Positions 12,201-23,097 of a stretch of 64,000 nucleotides of DNA are shown here, in pieces. The stretch is taken from NCBI GenBank assembly GCA_027924585.1, contig BSBM01000994.1, positions 13,064,501-13,128,500 of the forward strand. The letters are read 5' to 3'. A model generated the notes under the pieces. The model had not been told where the DNA came from. It did not search any database and saw nothing but the letters and a program-made list of their open reading frames with translations. Position 1 is the stretch's first letter, and each line of letters starts with the position of its first letter. This stretch comes from Larix kaempferi (Eukaryota; Streptophyta; Pinopsida; Pinales; Pinaceae). Made by a program: the position numbers and the translations under genes.

Positions 12201-12667
12201 TAATAATATTTAAATAATAAACTGTAATAATGGTAACACTTTGTCACTTTATATATCGTAAATTAAATTACATCAAGAAACGATGCCTGCATTTTCTATG
12301 ATTCGAAAGGTTCAATTTTATACCATTTGTAAAGATTAAAAAGATTCAATTTTATACCATTTTCAAAGATTCAAAATATACCATTTTCAAAGACTAAAAA
12401 ATTCTATTTTTGAATTTTGATGCGGATGAAATTAGGTGGGAATGATTTGCTCTGGCTTAAACCACGCGCATGGAGAGATAGAAAGAAAATCACAATGAAA
12501 TGTTGTTGGGTTGAATAGTGAATGGAGAGATAGACATAGTTGCCGATCGGAAGGAAAGGGAGTGAGACAAACTGCGGAAATCAGGTTCCAATGCTATCCA
12601 TGCAGCTCTTCTTTTTATTTTTGATGTAGGAACCACCTACAATTTCAACAAAAAACAATTCCCCAAA
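12201..12667. other. Unassigned DNA with a short local repeat
   Basis: The phrase TTCAATTTTATACCATTT(G/T) recurs two to three times between 12310 and 12400. Nothing else is recognised. Confidence 0.4.
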
Positions 12668-12964
12668 TTATTGAACTCTTACCTTGAGTATAAATTCAAT
12701 TTCTTTGTTCAGAAATGGCATTTTCCCTGTAATAATATGATTGCAATTGGGACATGATCTATTGCTACTCGTACACAAATGGAATCTAAAATGGAGTTTG
12801 ATTCCCAAATAGAGTATACCTGGGTATTCAAATTTGTGCACAATGACAATTTGACACGATTTTTCCTCTAGGCCAGTGTTCATTTCTTCAGTGTTTGTTT
12901 CAACATTTGAGAAACTTAGTTTTTCATGAAAAAGTGGAAAACAAGAACTACTACCCTTCAACAC
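12668..12964 (-). other. Exon-like open frame, tentatively GatB-like
   Basis: A 98-codon minus-strand frame. Its last part has a CPNC pair, a nearby P-F-L-N and an EF motif, resembling the N-terminal zinc-knuckle region of glutamyl-tRNA(Gln) amidotransferase subunit B (CPVC, then P-V-L-N and V-E-F). The match needs a one-residue gap and is weak. The frame runs into AAG|GTAAGA, a near-perfect splice donor, which supports an exon or exon relic. Glu-tRNA(Gln) amidotransferase in plants acts in organelles. I would not rely on this call. Confidence 0.2.
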
Positions 12965-13307
12965 ACTTCCAAATATTCAAACCCTAACCCTGAAATATGG
13001 AACTTGGCTATCAATTTCGTAACTCGATCTCTGTATAAAAATGTTAAAAAAATGCTAAAATCTCCAATATTTTACCTTCAGCGACAATAGATTCTCACCC
13101 AACACATTTATTTATTCTGTTAAATTTTGGTTAGGGTTAGGGTTTTATGAAAAATGTACTTTAAACAATCTAATTGAAGTAACTTGATGTTCCAATTTCA
13201 ATTGCTTCACTTCCTTCCCATTTGAATAACCTGAGATCTCATAACATAAGGACACTCGAGTGATAAACAATCACATCGAGTCAGTTTTCAGAACGGTCTT
13301 CCAATTC
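12965..13307. other. Unassigned DNA left of the gypsy element
   Basis: No gene or repeat recognised, apart from a short AACCCTA-like stretch near 12980 and GGTTAGGGTTAGGGTTT at about 13129-13145. Confidence 0.4.
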
Positions 13308-13312
13308 CAAAT
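13308..13312. repeat. Target-site duplication CAAAT, left copy
   Basis: Identical to 26706-26710 directly outside the other LTR. Confidence 0.9.
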
Positions 13313-16300
13313 TGTTATCACTCTAGGAAGCTCTCCTAGGTTGTATTTCAGAGATGCTTGGTAACTTAAACTTGTCTTGAAAGAAGGGGTTCATTTGGAT
13401 CAAGTTGGATGAAAGAAATCAAAATTTACATGCTCACAACGTACATGAGGACAATCAGACATACAAGGCTTTAACTATGGTTGTTCAGAGGGTTGATTAA
13501 AATAAAGGGAGTGAATCCTTATGGTGTTTAGCATATTCATACGCAGAAGAATGTATATAAATGGCCAAGCACAACAAAATAATAACATATATGATCAATC
13601 CTTTAATACCATGACAGGATTACAACTATCTAACATAAACAAGTGAACCTACAGGAAATAAACCATTCACTGTAAGTGTAGAAACATGAAAGAGAGAAAT
13701 CTAAAAGCCAATAGGAAAAGAATCTTACATTATCTGGAAAGTCACGAAAGTCTAAGAATACAAATATGATCAGTCTCTCCAAAGTCGAACTTCTATTCTA
13801 CTTCATTCCTCGACATTATAGCCATTACAATTTTTTTTAAATCGCAAAGATGGATTGAATATGCTAAAAATAACAACTAAAACAGTTACTCAAAGTGTGA
13901 AAGCGTTCGATATCCAGGAGGACTCTACTTATATGCAGTAAACTGCCGAATCGGGATTCAGAAGCAAATGAACAGCTCCTATGTTCGCCGAAGCTGCCGA
14001 AAACAATGTATTACCCAGCCTGCAAAATTTATCAAAACTATGTTTCTGTCCCCCTGCTACCTGGATTTCTCTTCCACCTGGGAAAGAACCGCAGGGTCAG
14101 CAAATTGGATTGCAGCTGCAGCCAGAGTGTCGAGGTCTGAAAGTACCTTGGGATGAACCCTCTAAATTTCTTCCTTACCCCCTAGAGACTCAATCTTCCT
14201 CCTTAGCTTGATGTTTTCTCTGATCAGCCGAATTTTTCTGCCTCTCATTTTGCCATGTTTCTTGGTCAATCATTGAAAAGATACATAAAGCTCATTATAC
14301 CTCTCTGTCAGTCTTTCATTTTTCTCCTTAATGACCCTCTGGAGTATCTTGTGTTCATAAGCCTGCTGGAGGAGCCGGTTGATTTTCAGTGAGGCAGAAG
14401 TCTTTTCATTTTGGATTGGTTCCTCAGCCACCTGCTGACTTTGTTCTTCCACATGTGGGGGTGAAGGAAAATTGACATGATCATTCTCCTTCTCCATGAG
14501 GGAAGGGGATGCTTCTTGGGGTTCCTGTTCTGTTGCCACCTCCTCATTTTCTGCTCCTGCTTCCTGCAATTCATCCTCCTTCGAATCGGTGTATGGGAGG
14601 TTTACAAGTTTTGCACTCTTTGAAGGGGTTCCTTCAGAAACCACTCCCTCATCCTTAGCCTTATCCTTAAATTCTAGTTTCCTTTTGGCTTTCTTCTCCT
14701 GTGGGGATGAGGAAAGGGGTTTGATTGAAATTAGGGGAATATCCCTCCTCTTTTGTTTTCCACTTTTGGGGGTGGAATATTTCTTCCCCTCCTCTGACTA
14801 TAATTATGTCTCAAGTCCACTCTAGAAAAGGAAAAAAGTCCATTTCATGCCTTTCCTCTGCAATAACTTGGAGACCAAAAGTTTAATCAGACCATGTTGG
14901 TATAACCTCCTTGAAATTTTCGTAGGATGGGCCTTTACTTGATGTGCCATTTTGGTGAGGCTCTTGTGGAGGTAGAAAGGGAGATTTAAAGGGCTCTTTC
15001 CCATGAAATGATCCAGCAATCTAAAATGATAAATTAGCACCCTGTAATACCTGCCCTCACAGGTTATATAGACGAGAATGGACTTCAATAAAATTTGCCA
15101 GTTATCCTCCAGGTATGACATAGGGATGTCCTTTTTCCAAGCGTGGTTCTTATGTTCCAGTTTCAGGTATGATTGAAACTCGAAATCCTTCTTGATAGTG
15201 GTATTAAACCAGCTCTTCCCAGTCATTGTAAATTCTGTCACCTGGGCTATAAGGGCCTCGTCCACTTGAAACTCTTCCTTGCCTATCACCGCCTTATCTC
15301 CATCAAACGTGAGGGCAAACGCTTTGGCCACCTATTGATGAGAACCCTGTAGCTTTTTGTAGAAATTGTAACAGCCCACATTCTTGAAAATTTGACATAC
15401 CTTGAGGTGAGCCTCCAAGTAGCAGATGTCGCTCAATTCCTTTCTCAGGACTGCTCCCCCTCCTTTTGGCATCGGTACCTACTCACTGGTGTCTGCTGCT
15501 CAAACATGGATTGGGGAATAGATGGGGAATATGGAGGAAATGAAACAGCTCGATCGACATGGTGAGGGAGAAAACAGACAGATGGTGTGGCTTTTCGGAA
15601 GCTGACTCTGAGGGTATGAAAAGGTGGGCAATCATGAGGGAGAAATGATGATTACTGGGACACAATTGTGCCAAGGGAACGTATTTTTAGAAATGTTGTT
15701 ATGTGGATGGGAAATGAGGTATGTCTAGTAAGAGTTATGGAGGTGGTGTTCGGACTTCCCTCGTGTTAAGTCCTGTTTTCACTGAATTGGCCCTTCTGGC
15801 AGCTAAGCCATGAAGGGTTCCCTATATTATGACCCCAAACCCCCAATTTGACGTTTCCATCGATCGACGTAACTCTCCCTTTGGCAGCCGAAAATCCACC
15901 TTTAAACCTGGTTTGCTGTTGGAACACAACTTTCGTCAACGCCTTTTTGCTTTCAGCAGCTATAAATAATCCATCCCATTTGATGGAAAGATGTGGAAAG
16001 TATGCCTAAGTTTCGGTGGCTAATGAACACCATCATGTTAGCCCAAACCCTCGAAACGGCTTCATGAACTGCGAGCATAACTTTGCCTTTCGGCAGCTAT
16101 GGAAGGTTTCAAACTTGCCCTGTGAACTGTGGAAAGTGCCTAACTTTCGGTGGCTAATGAACATCATCGTGTTCGCCCAAGCCACTAAAAACTGTCCCTC
16201 CACTTCACGCAGTAATTTTTCCCTTTCGGTGGTTGGAGCATTCTGTTTCTCACATCGTAAGCTACCGAAAACAGGGTTTTCGGTAGCTAATGAACCAACA

Positions 16301-16491
16301 CCAGGCCCACCTAAGCTACCGAAACCTGAAATTTTCCTTCGAAAGGAGAGCCAGCGTAAAAGTGTTAATTCAGACTTTGTTACCTTCTTAAAACTATCGG
16401 ACTAGAACTCAGACACATGCAAACAAGATAAAAAATTTAAAGACTATCACCTAGATGCCATGACTAATCTATATTTATTGAGGAGATAACA
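13313..16491 (-). repeat. 3' LTR of the gypsy element, 3179 bp
   Basis: Bounded by TGTTATC and GATAACA. Compared with the 5' LTR it lacks one block of about 430 bp, at about 13905. It carries the LTR reading frame described separately, and copies of the motif (C)GGTGGCTAATGAAC at about 16014, 16149 and 16283. Confidence 0.93.
14270..15331 (-). pseudogene. Protein-coding frame inside the 3' LTR (LTR-ORF), unknown function
   Basis: Two uninterrupted stretches, 14822-15331 (169 codons) and 14270-14644 (124 codons), lie in the element's own orientation inside the LTR. The first is a compact domain, probably mostly helical, with landmarks FEFQ, WKKDIPMSYLEDNW, LLDHF, LNLPFYLHKSLTKM and H-G-L-I-K-L-L-V. 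The second is acidic and glutamate/glutamine rich, then ends in a coiled coil (NRLLQQAYEHKILQR...). A TAG separates the two stretches here, while the other LTR keeps tryptophan at that point. The N-terminal part continues to about 15540 but has lost one base near the GGTACC at 15477. The domain is not part of the usual gag-pol set, and I do not recognise it. Confidence 0.7.
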
Positions 16492-16512
16492 TCTTGCTCC
16501 TACTTGGGGATG
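16492..16512 (-). promoter_or_regulatory. Candidate polypurine tract next to the 3' LTR
   Basis: On the minus strand the bases just before TGTTATC read CCAAGTAGGAGCAAGA, which is purine rich. This is the expected plus-strand primer position. Confidence 0.5.
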
Positions 16513-16689
16513 GAGGCCTCCTAGCGAGGTTCCAAGAACCGTAGACCAAACGCCTTTCCTAAAAAAAAAAACCACACAAAACTCTAACCCTAACTTCTAG
16601 TGCTCCATTGGGCATGGAGTTATTTGCAAACAAAACAAAAACAAAATTGAAAACGGAATGATATTTACAATGACCAGGCTGTGAAGCCT

Positions 16690-17770
16690 CAGACGAAATA
16701 AATTTTCAGAAAACGCCCATTTACTGGGCCACCAAACATCTCTTGACCTTCTAGGCTTTGCAGGTTGAAGGTATTGTTCTGCTTTTCCTGAGTTACGATG
16801 TAAGGACCTGTCCAGAGAGAATCAAACTTGCCATGCTTTCATTTGTCCTGCCTAGGGGCATCCCATTTCAATACCCAGTCCCCCACTTGAAATGTGTCCA
16901 TCTTGGCCTTCTTGTCAAAAGTACCTTTTATCTTTTCCTAATGAGCTTCTGACCTTTCCACTAGTTGTTCTCTGGTCTGCTGCAATTCAACCAAATCCAA
17001 CATTCTTCTTACCATAGCATTCGGTTCATCCTATTCCTCTTGGATGAATTTAGTCACTGGCATGATTAACTGAACTTGGAAAATGGAATCAGTGCCATAA
17101 ACCAAAATGAAAGGAGAGGTCCCTTTAGATTTCTTGTTCGTCACCCTATCAACCCAAAGAGCAAATTTCAGCTTTGAATCCCAACTCCTTTGATTTTCCT
17201 CCAATAGTTTTTTGATGATCCTGACTAGACATTTATTGGAAGACTCGGTGAGACCATTGCATTGAGGATAGTAGGGAGTGGGGTAAACTAACTGAATGCC
17301 CATTGATTCACACATATGGACTAACTCTTTATCTTTGAAAGCAGGTGCATTATCAGTTACCAGCCTTTTCGGGCAGCCAAATTTGGTGATGATGTTTTCA
17401 TACAAAAATTTTATGATAACCTGATGGTTAGCATTCCTGGTCGGAATTGCCTCTATCCATTTAGTGAAATAGTCAGTGGCTACAAAGATCCCTCTGTGCC
17501 GACCACTGGATGAAGGATTGATCTCCCCTATGAAGTGGAGGCCCCATTGCTGGAAAGGACCATTTACCACAATAGGCTTCAAGGGGAGGGATTTCAACTG
17601 CTGTTTTGTTGTGAATCTTTAGCATTTGTCACAAGTTTTCACAAAAGTGTATATGTCAAAGAATAGACTAGGCCAATAGTACCTAGCCCTCAGAATCTTA
17701 TGGGCAGTGGTTTTCCAGTAGTGATTCTTCCCACATATGCTTGAATGGAAATGATGCATGACTTTCCCTT
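16690..17770 (-). pseudogene. Integrase of the gypsy element (zinc finger, core, GPY/F)
   Basis: Joins cDNA to the target. Minus strand: an HHCC zinc finger relic at about 17620-17770 (ends KTCDKC), the core at 17031-17597, and a C-terminal GPY/F module to about 16690 (GKFDSLWTGPYIV). In the core the second and third catalytic residues are present (VTDNAPAF, NGLTESSNK). The first is lost: WGLHFIGE replaces the usual W-G-(L/M)-D-F, a D to H change. The core is otherwise open for 188 codons and very like other plant Ty3 integrases. Confidence 0.88.
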
Positions 17771-18109
17771 ATTCTTGTTTATCGAAACATCTTAACAGAA
17801 CTTCAACGGGATCTTTCCAGTCCAACAGATCACCACTTATGCAGAATTTTGCACATTTAAGTTTGAGAGATCATGCCTGAGTTGTGCTAAGTCCGGGTGG
17901 AACTTCTAAATTATGTAGGAAATGAATGATACCCGAATACCACTCGCATGAGAGCAGATTTTCAGCCACCTGTTAGCTGTCACGCTGTCCTGCTGCAGCT
18001 GCCTCTGTTGGTAGATTTTCAGAATTTGTTCCGATGAGGTTAATGTCTAACACTTTGCAATTCTCTTCAGCCATCAGTTTGGCTAGACCTTGACCCTTTA
18101 TTAACCTGG

Positions 18110-18470
18110 TGGGCTTCACCTATATGTCAAATTCGATCAGCTTGGTGATCCATTTGGCCCTCTTGCCGTCAATGTCAGGCTGAGTTAGAACATCCTTCAC
18201 AGAAGTTGAAGGGACATAAGCTATAATATTTGCATGCAGGATATGAATTCAGAATGCTTTTAGTGATTTTACTAGAGCATAGGCTTGTTTCTCTATGGGA
18301 TCGTACTTCAGCTCAGCATCCCTCAATGTTTTGCTGAAGAAGGCGATTGGATGATCAAGCCCTTCGTTGTCTTTCTGTAGTAAGACCGCTGCCACTATAT
18401 CATGGGAAGAAAAAGAGAAAATATAAAATACCTTGGTGTAATCCTGGCTAACCAGAGTAGGAGCCTGTGT
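18110..18470 (-). pseudogene. RNase H of the gypsy element (standard position)
   Basis: Follows the reverse transcriptase as usual in Ty3 elements. Readable signatures are VAAVLLQKD, HPIAFFSKTL and KYDPIEKQAYALV, then stops. It degrades the RNA strand during reverse transcription. It is interrupted by a stop after L-K-A-F. Confidence 0.8.
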
Positions 18471-18506
18471 GATGGCCTACTTGATGGCTTCGAAAGAATG
18501 TCTCAC

Positions 18507-19337
18507 CTATTCAGTCCATTTGGTTTTAGCTCCCTTTTTCAGCATAGAAGTTATGTGCTTTACCAACTCAAAAAAATTCAGAATAAATCCCCTAATGAAA
18601 TTTATCTTACCAAGGAAAGATTGGATATCCTTTTTCGATATTGGTATAGACAACTTCTGAATCACTTCAACCCGAATTGGATCAATCCTTACTCCATGTG
18701 CTAAAACTATGTGGCCCAGGAGCTTCCCCTCCCCAAGACCAAACTGTGACTTCTTGGGATTCAAAGAAATTCCAAATTGTCTACATTTCAGGAAGACCTC
18801 TCTTAGGTGCTGCAAATACTCCTTGTGGCTGTTTGAGTATACTGTGATATCATCGAGGTATATGAGGACAAATTTATCTTTAATCCCCACAAATGCGATA
18901 TCCATGGCCCTCTTAAAAGTGGCCCCGGCGTTCATCAATCCAAACGACATCTTGGTGTACATGAAGGTACCCCAGGGAGTGGTAAAGGATGTCTTCTCCT
19001 GATCGTCGGGGTGGACAGAAATTTGATTATAGCCTGAGAAGCCATCTAGAAAAGACATGACCCTAGCTCTCGACACTCTCTATAGTAAGTGTTCCATCTT
19101 GGGAAGAGGGTAGTTATCTTTTTGGGAGCCCTTGTTTAGGTTCTTGAAATCGACACACAACCTGACTTCACCATTCTTCTTCATTACTATGACCAGATTT
19201 GCGACCCATTTAGAATACCTCAGTAGGATTATGATCTTGGCATCAAGGAGTTTTTTTATTTCCCTCTCGATCACAGGTAACAGGAGGGGGTTGATAGACC
19301 GTAGCTTCTTCTTGAAAGGGGTGATGCCCTCCTCCAA
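18507..19337 (-). pseudogene. Reverse transcriptase of the gypsy element
   Basis: Two adjacent open stretches (19080-19337 and 18507-19076) cover most of the RT domain. Visible motifs are the L-D-A-K-I-I fingers block, VRLCVDFKNLN, DNYPLPKME, SFLDGFSGYNQI, TPWGTFMYTKMSFGL, the catalytic Y-L-D-D (LIYLDDITVYS), LLGHIV and the connection to RNase H (QSFLGKINFI). The catalytic motif is intact. Stops separate it from both neighbours. Confidence 0.93.
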
Positions 19338-19727
19338 TGGAATCCTCTGCTGAATGGTGTCTTCATCATAGGTTTTCAGGTCACTGTATTCCCAAGCTAG
19401 GACATCTGCAAAATTCTTTACCAGGCTGCAGTAATCTGACTATTGATCAGCTATCAATTCCATGGACAGATTTATGAATTTGGGGTGATCTTGGCTGCCT
19501 ATGTTTTGTTCATGGACAGCTGGGTCTTTTTCCTCATTCATGGGTTTAAAGGGGATGTCATTATGGTCAAAAATCCCTTCAAGAGGTAGCAGGACCCTAG
19601 GTATATGATTTCCTGGCAATTGGACAATGTCATGATGGCCTATTTTTCCCTTCAATTTAGATTTCTGAGACTCTTCTATATTCATGTTCTCTTGGTCAAT
19701 GTGCATATCAGAAAATTCATCAACAAC

Positions 19728-20465
19728 CTAGAGGAAACTACTGAGCTCATCATCATTCTCCAAAACTTTCCAAAATTTGACGTTATCGGGTAGGGATGGT
19801 CTGTACCTAACTTGGATATCATATTTCAAGTTGGGAGGCATGGGAGGAAGGAATGTACTGGTAGAGACAGCAAGGGAATTGACCAGGTGGTTCATGGCCC
19901 GCGGGATATAAGAAATCTCGAAAAACATGAAGGAATCCCTGAGTTTCCATACCTCATCTCTGTATGACTTCAGCCTGATGTTCTTTGCTTGATAGTTTCC
20001 ATTCACCTGCTGTATGATGAGCTCTGCATCCCCAAAAATATTCAGGCACATGATTCCCATTTCTTTGGTATCCTTGACTCCTAACAGCAAAGCCTTGTAT
20101 TCTGCCATATTATTTGTGGCTTTGAATTCCAGTTTATAAGACAAATGAGTAACATCCTTCATAGGAGAGATCAAGACTACGCCTGGACCTGCTGAAGCCT
20201 GGGAGCTACCACCATCAAAAAACATGCACCACATAGTAGTGGTTACCTCCTCAGGTTGTTGACCAGTGGGCTTCGTGAGTTGCAAAGGGGCTGGTTGTTC
20301 ATCATCTATTTGCAGGATACATGCTCTGATATCTATATCTACATCGTAGATGGGATGGTTTACAGAATTCTTCTCATTACTGATAACATAAGCCAATCGG
20401 TTTTCCCTGTAGAGCCTTTTAGTTTCGTCTCCAAACATAGGAATGGTAGTATAAGTTAGGTCCAT
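19728..20465 (-). pseudogene. Second RNase H domain (archaeal-like type), upstream of the RT
   Basis: A 245-codon open frame. After a short lead it shows MWCMFFDGGSSQ, GPGVVL, NNMAEYKALLLG, FGDAELIIQQVNG and IPRAMNHLVNSLA. This is the RVT_3/RNase H fold known as the additional or archaeal-like RNase H of plant Tat/Ogre elements. The first three acidic catalytic residues (D, E, D) are present, and the fourth is replaced (VNS where ADxLA is usual). In known Tat elements this domain lies after the standard RNase H and before integrase. Here it lies between protease and RT, and the standard RNase H is also present downstream of the RT. Confidence 0.85.
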
Positions 20466-20498
20466 CTGTAGGCCCCCCCCTAATCATTTGCTCCATGA

Positions 20499-20867
20499 TC
20501 AGGACAAAAGGATACCAAATTTTGGTGGGATGTCAAAAACCACTACATCCATTACCATGCTCTTTGAAGGTAGCTGAGTTAGGTTTATGACAAGATCCTT
20601 TATGAGGCCTAGGTATTTAACTTTTCTGGAGTGAAAAGAGAAGAGATCATGGTAAGGTTTTGTGATGCTAAGACCAAGTTCGTCCATCACAGCTTTGGGC
20701 ATGAGGTTGTGAGAGGCTCCCAAGTCTAGTAAGCAACTGTGAAGAATTTTGTCATGGATGTTTAAGGATATGTAAAAGGGTGGGCAGGACCCATCCTGTT
20801 CTTCAACCATGGGACCTAGGGTTACAGTAGGCTTATCGTCTTGGAGGTTCTCAAAGTCAGCATCCAT
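20499..20867 (-). pseudogene. Aspartic protease of the gypsy element
   Basis: Cleaves the Gag-Pol polyprotein. A 122-codon open frame includes CLLDLGASHNLMP, the active-site block that usually reads D-(S/T)-G-A. The catalytic aspartate is kept but the serine is leucine, which should impair activity. The following G-L-S-I and flap regions are recognisable. Confidence 0.85.
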
Positions 20868-21446
20868 GGATGCTTTTGGCTGGAGGGACTTCCGTATGGA
20901 TGACTTGAAGGAATCATTTTTCGTTAGCTCGATTAGGGGAAAAGGGATTTTTATTTTCTGGATCTTAGTTTCAAGATTGAAGGAATAGGGAAACTTGTCA
21001 AGGGTCCTTGTCTCTTGGGCTGGAGCTATAAGTTGGACAGGGTTTGGGGCAGTTGGCTGAGATGTTCTTTGCAGCTATTTTGCAAGAGCTATAACCTATT
21101 TTGTAGGAGCAGTAGACTGTTGTTTTGAAAGAGTGACAGTCTGTTTTGAAGGATCAGCGGGCTACTTCATGGAGGCAATAGTCTTCCTTGTAGTAGCAAG
21201 GTTTAAAGGCTTCTTAGCAACAGTCCTGGACCTCAAATCATAGCTCCTCTGATTGTCAGCCTGACACAGTGATTCCTTGGTGATTTGTTCAGTCATGAGG
21301 GCCTCCTCATAATCAAACTATGTCAAGAAGGTGGGGTCAACCTTATCCTCCATGCAGTTGACATCATCTTCTTCTTCTGCTCCTCCTTGAATAAGTTTCG
21401 GTTCCTCTTCTAATACTGCATGCTGGAAGGGAGCTCTGATTCTTTG
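20868..21446 (-). other. Gag-protease linker of the gypsy element
   Basis: Low-complexity, stop-rich region between gag and protease on the minus strand. No domain is recognised. Confidence 0.5.
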
Positions 21447-22959
21447 TTATTTAGCAGGATTTCTATCTCTCTGAAGGGTTTGAACCGGTGGGCCATTTCT
21501 TCTGTAAGGGGGAGCGTTTGTGTTCTTGGGGACAAAATCATGTGGACCTTTACTTCTCATGGATGGTTGGACTTTCACTTTTAGTTTGGACATTTCGGAG
21601 GTCAAGCTGTCTAGCATTTTGGCCATTTTTTCTAGCTTAGTTTTTGATGAGGAGGAGGAATCTAGGGTCTGCCTTTTCTTATCAATCTTCCCTTTGAGGA
21701 TTTTGGATGCAACCATATTTGAATCCACTTCGAGTGCAGCATCTTGCATGAGCAGTAAAGAGGCAGCTCATCTTTCCCAGAGATGAAGGCAAAAATCAGG
21801 GTCAAAAGCATTGGTGTAAGTGATCCTGGAAGAGGTATCTGTAGGCTTAATTTCAGCCGGGATTTTGGTAAACATTTTTTTAAACCTCTTCGTAAAAGTT
21901 GCCACAGACTCGCCATTTTCTCTCTTCAAGTTATCAAATTCTATGAGATAATAAAGGTGGTCTCTTCTTTCCCCCTAATGTTTCAGAAACAGTTCATCGA
22001 GGGCCTCGATGTCATCTATTGATCCAGCAGGTAGTTCTTTAAACCACTTTCTTTCCTAACCATCTAAACTTTGCACAAACACTCTAGTCCATACATCTTC
22101 ATGCTCGATATTTATGTTCTTGGCATAGCTATAAAATGCCTCCAAGTTCTCTTCGGCTATAAAATCTCCCTCCCCGGTGAATTTTGGCATATATTTTTGA
22201 TAATCTTCGGTAGGCATACCATAAAGGCGATTAGGCAAATTTAGAGGGGCATACCTAGCAAAGAGGATCTTCTCCATTTTGGTTAGAGGGACAACCATTG
22301 TGGGTGTGGGTACTAAAGGGATGGCACAAAGCAATTTGAGCATGGATGGTGGCTGAGGAGGTATAGGCAACGACGAAAATGGAGGCTTTGTTTCAGTAGA
22401 GTGACCAAAAATGGGAGTGAAACAGATTGATGGCTGTTCTGGGAAATCAGTCTTCTTACAGGGCTATGCAAGTAAAGAGGACAGCCTTTGCTCATGCTGG
22501 TCTAAAAGTTCCTGGAATATTTTTTCTATGGAAAGTACGTTGGTGTAAAAAAATTGGAACTTATCATCTGGTTCAGTCAATGTGGGCTGCAGGTAGGAGG
22601 AACATCCCTTCCTCTTTGATGTATTCTAGGATTTATTTTCCTAGGTGAGCTCGTGTAGCAGGATCAGGGCTAGGGACTTGGGCAGCAGCAACGAATGAGG
22701 ATACTTGGGCCCATAAATCTTCTACTCTACTTATAGTTCCTTGTGGATTATCTATTTTAGAAAATGGAGATTCAAAAGGAGTTTCATCTGATGAGACAGA
22801 AGAAATACCTCTAGTAAGGCCCGATGTGGTTCTTCTTATGGATCTGGGAATCTGCCTCTGCGTAGTCCTTCCTCTCCTTATAATCTGTTCAGGATCCGAA
22901 ACAGGTGTTACTGGTGGCCTTTGAGGATTTGATCTGGTACTTGGTCTTCTCAAGTCCAC
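21447..22959 (-). pseudogene. Gag of the gypsy element
   Basis: Structural capsid protein. The start chosen is the methionine at 22959 (MDLRRPSTRSNPQRPP, a basic N-terminus), about 140 bases after the 5' LTR. The core Retrotrans_gag domain is split over frames: YMPKFTGEGDFIAEENLEAF and WTRVFVQSLDG (22056-22200), then the E-F-D-N-L-K-R-E-N-G-E block near 21900-21960, then a lysine-rich C-terminal part (21447-21749) ending in a basic tail. No CCHC zinc knuckle is seen. Several stops and frameshifts interrupt it. Confidence 0.85.
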
Positions 22960-23077
22960 TTCATTCCAATTGAGTCACCAGATAGATGATTACAACCGAA
23001 AAAGTGCCCAGGCTTTGTCTATAATCAAAGCTGGAACTGTGTCATCTCCCAGGGAAGCTGCTGCTTCAATAATCTTT

Positions 23078-23097
23078 TCCCTGAAATGATGCCAATT
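23078..23097 (-). promoter_or_regulatory. Primer-binding-site region of the gypsy element
   Basis: On the minus strand the 5' LTR is followed by AATTGGCATCATTTCAGGG. The TGGCATCATTTCAGG part has the right position and starts with TGG, as needed to pair with a tRNA 3' CCA end. It is not the initiator-Met site, and I cannot name the tRNA. Confidence 0.5.

Noticed and set aside
13129-13145. GGTTAGGGTTAGGGTTT as an interstitial telomere repeat
   Set aside because: Only two to three degenerate units; too short to interpret.
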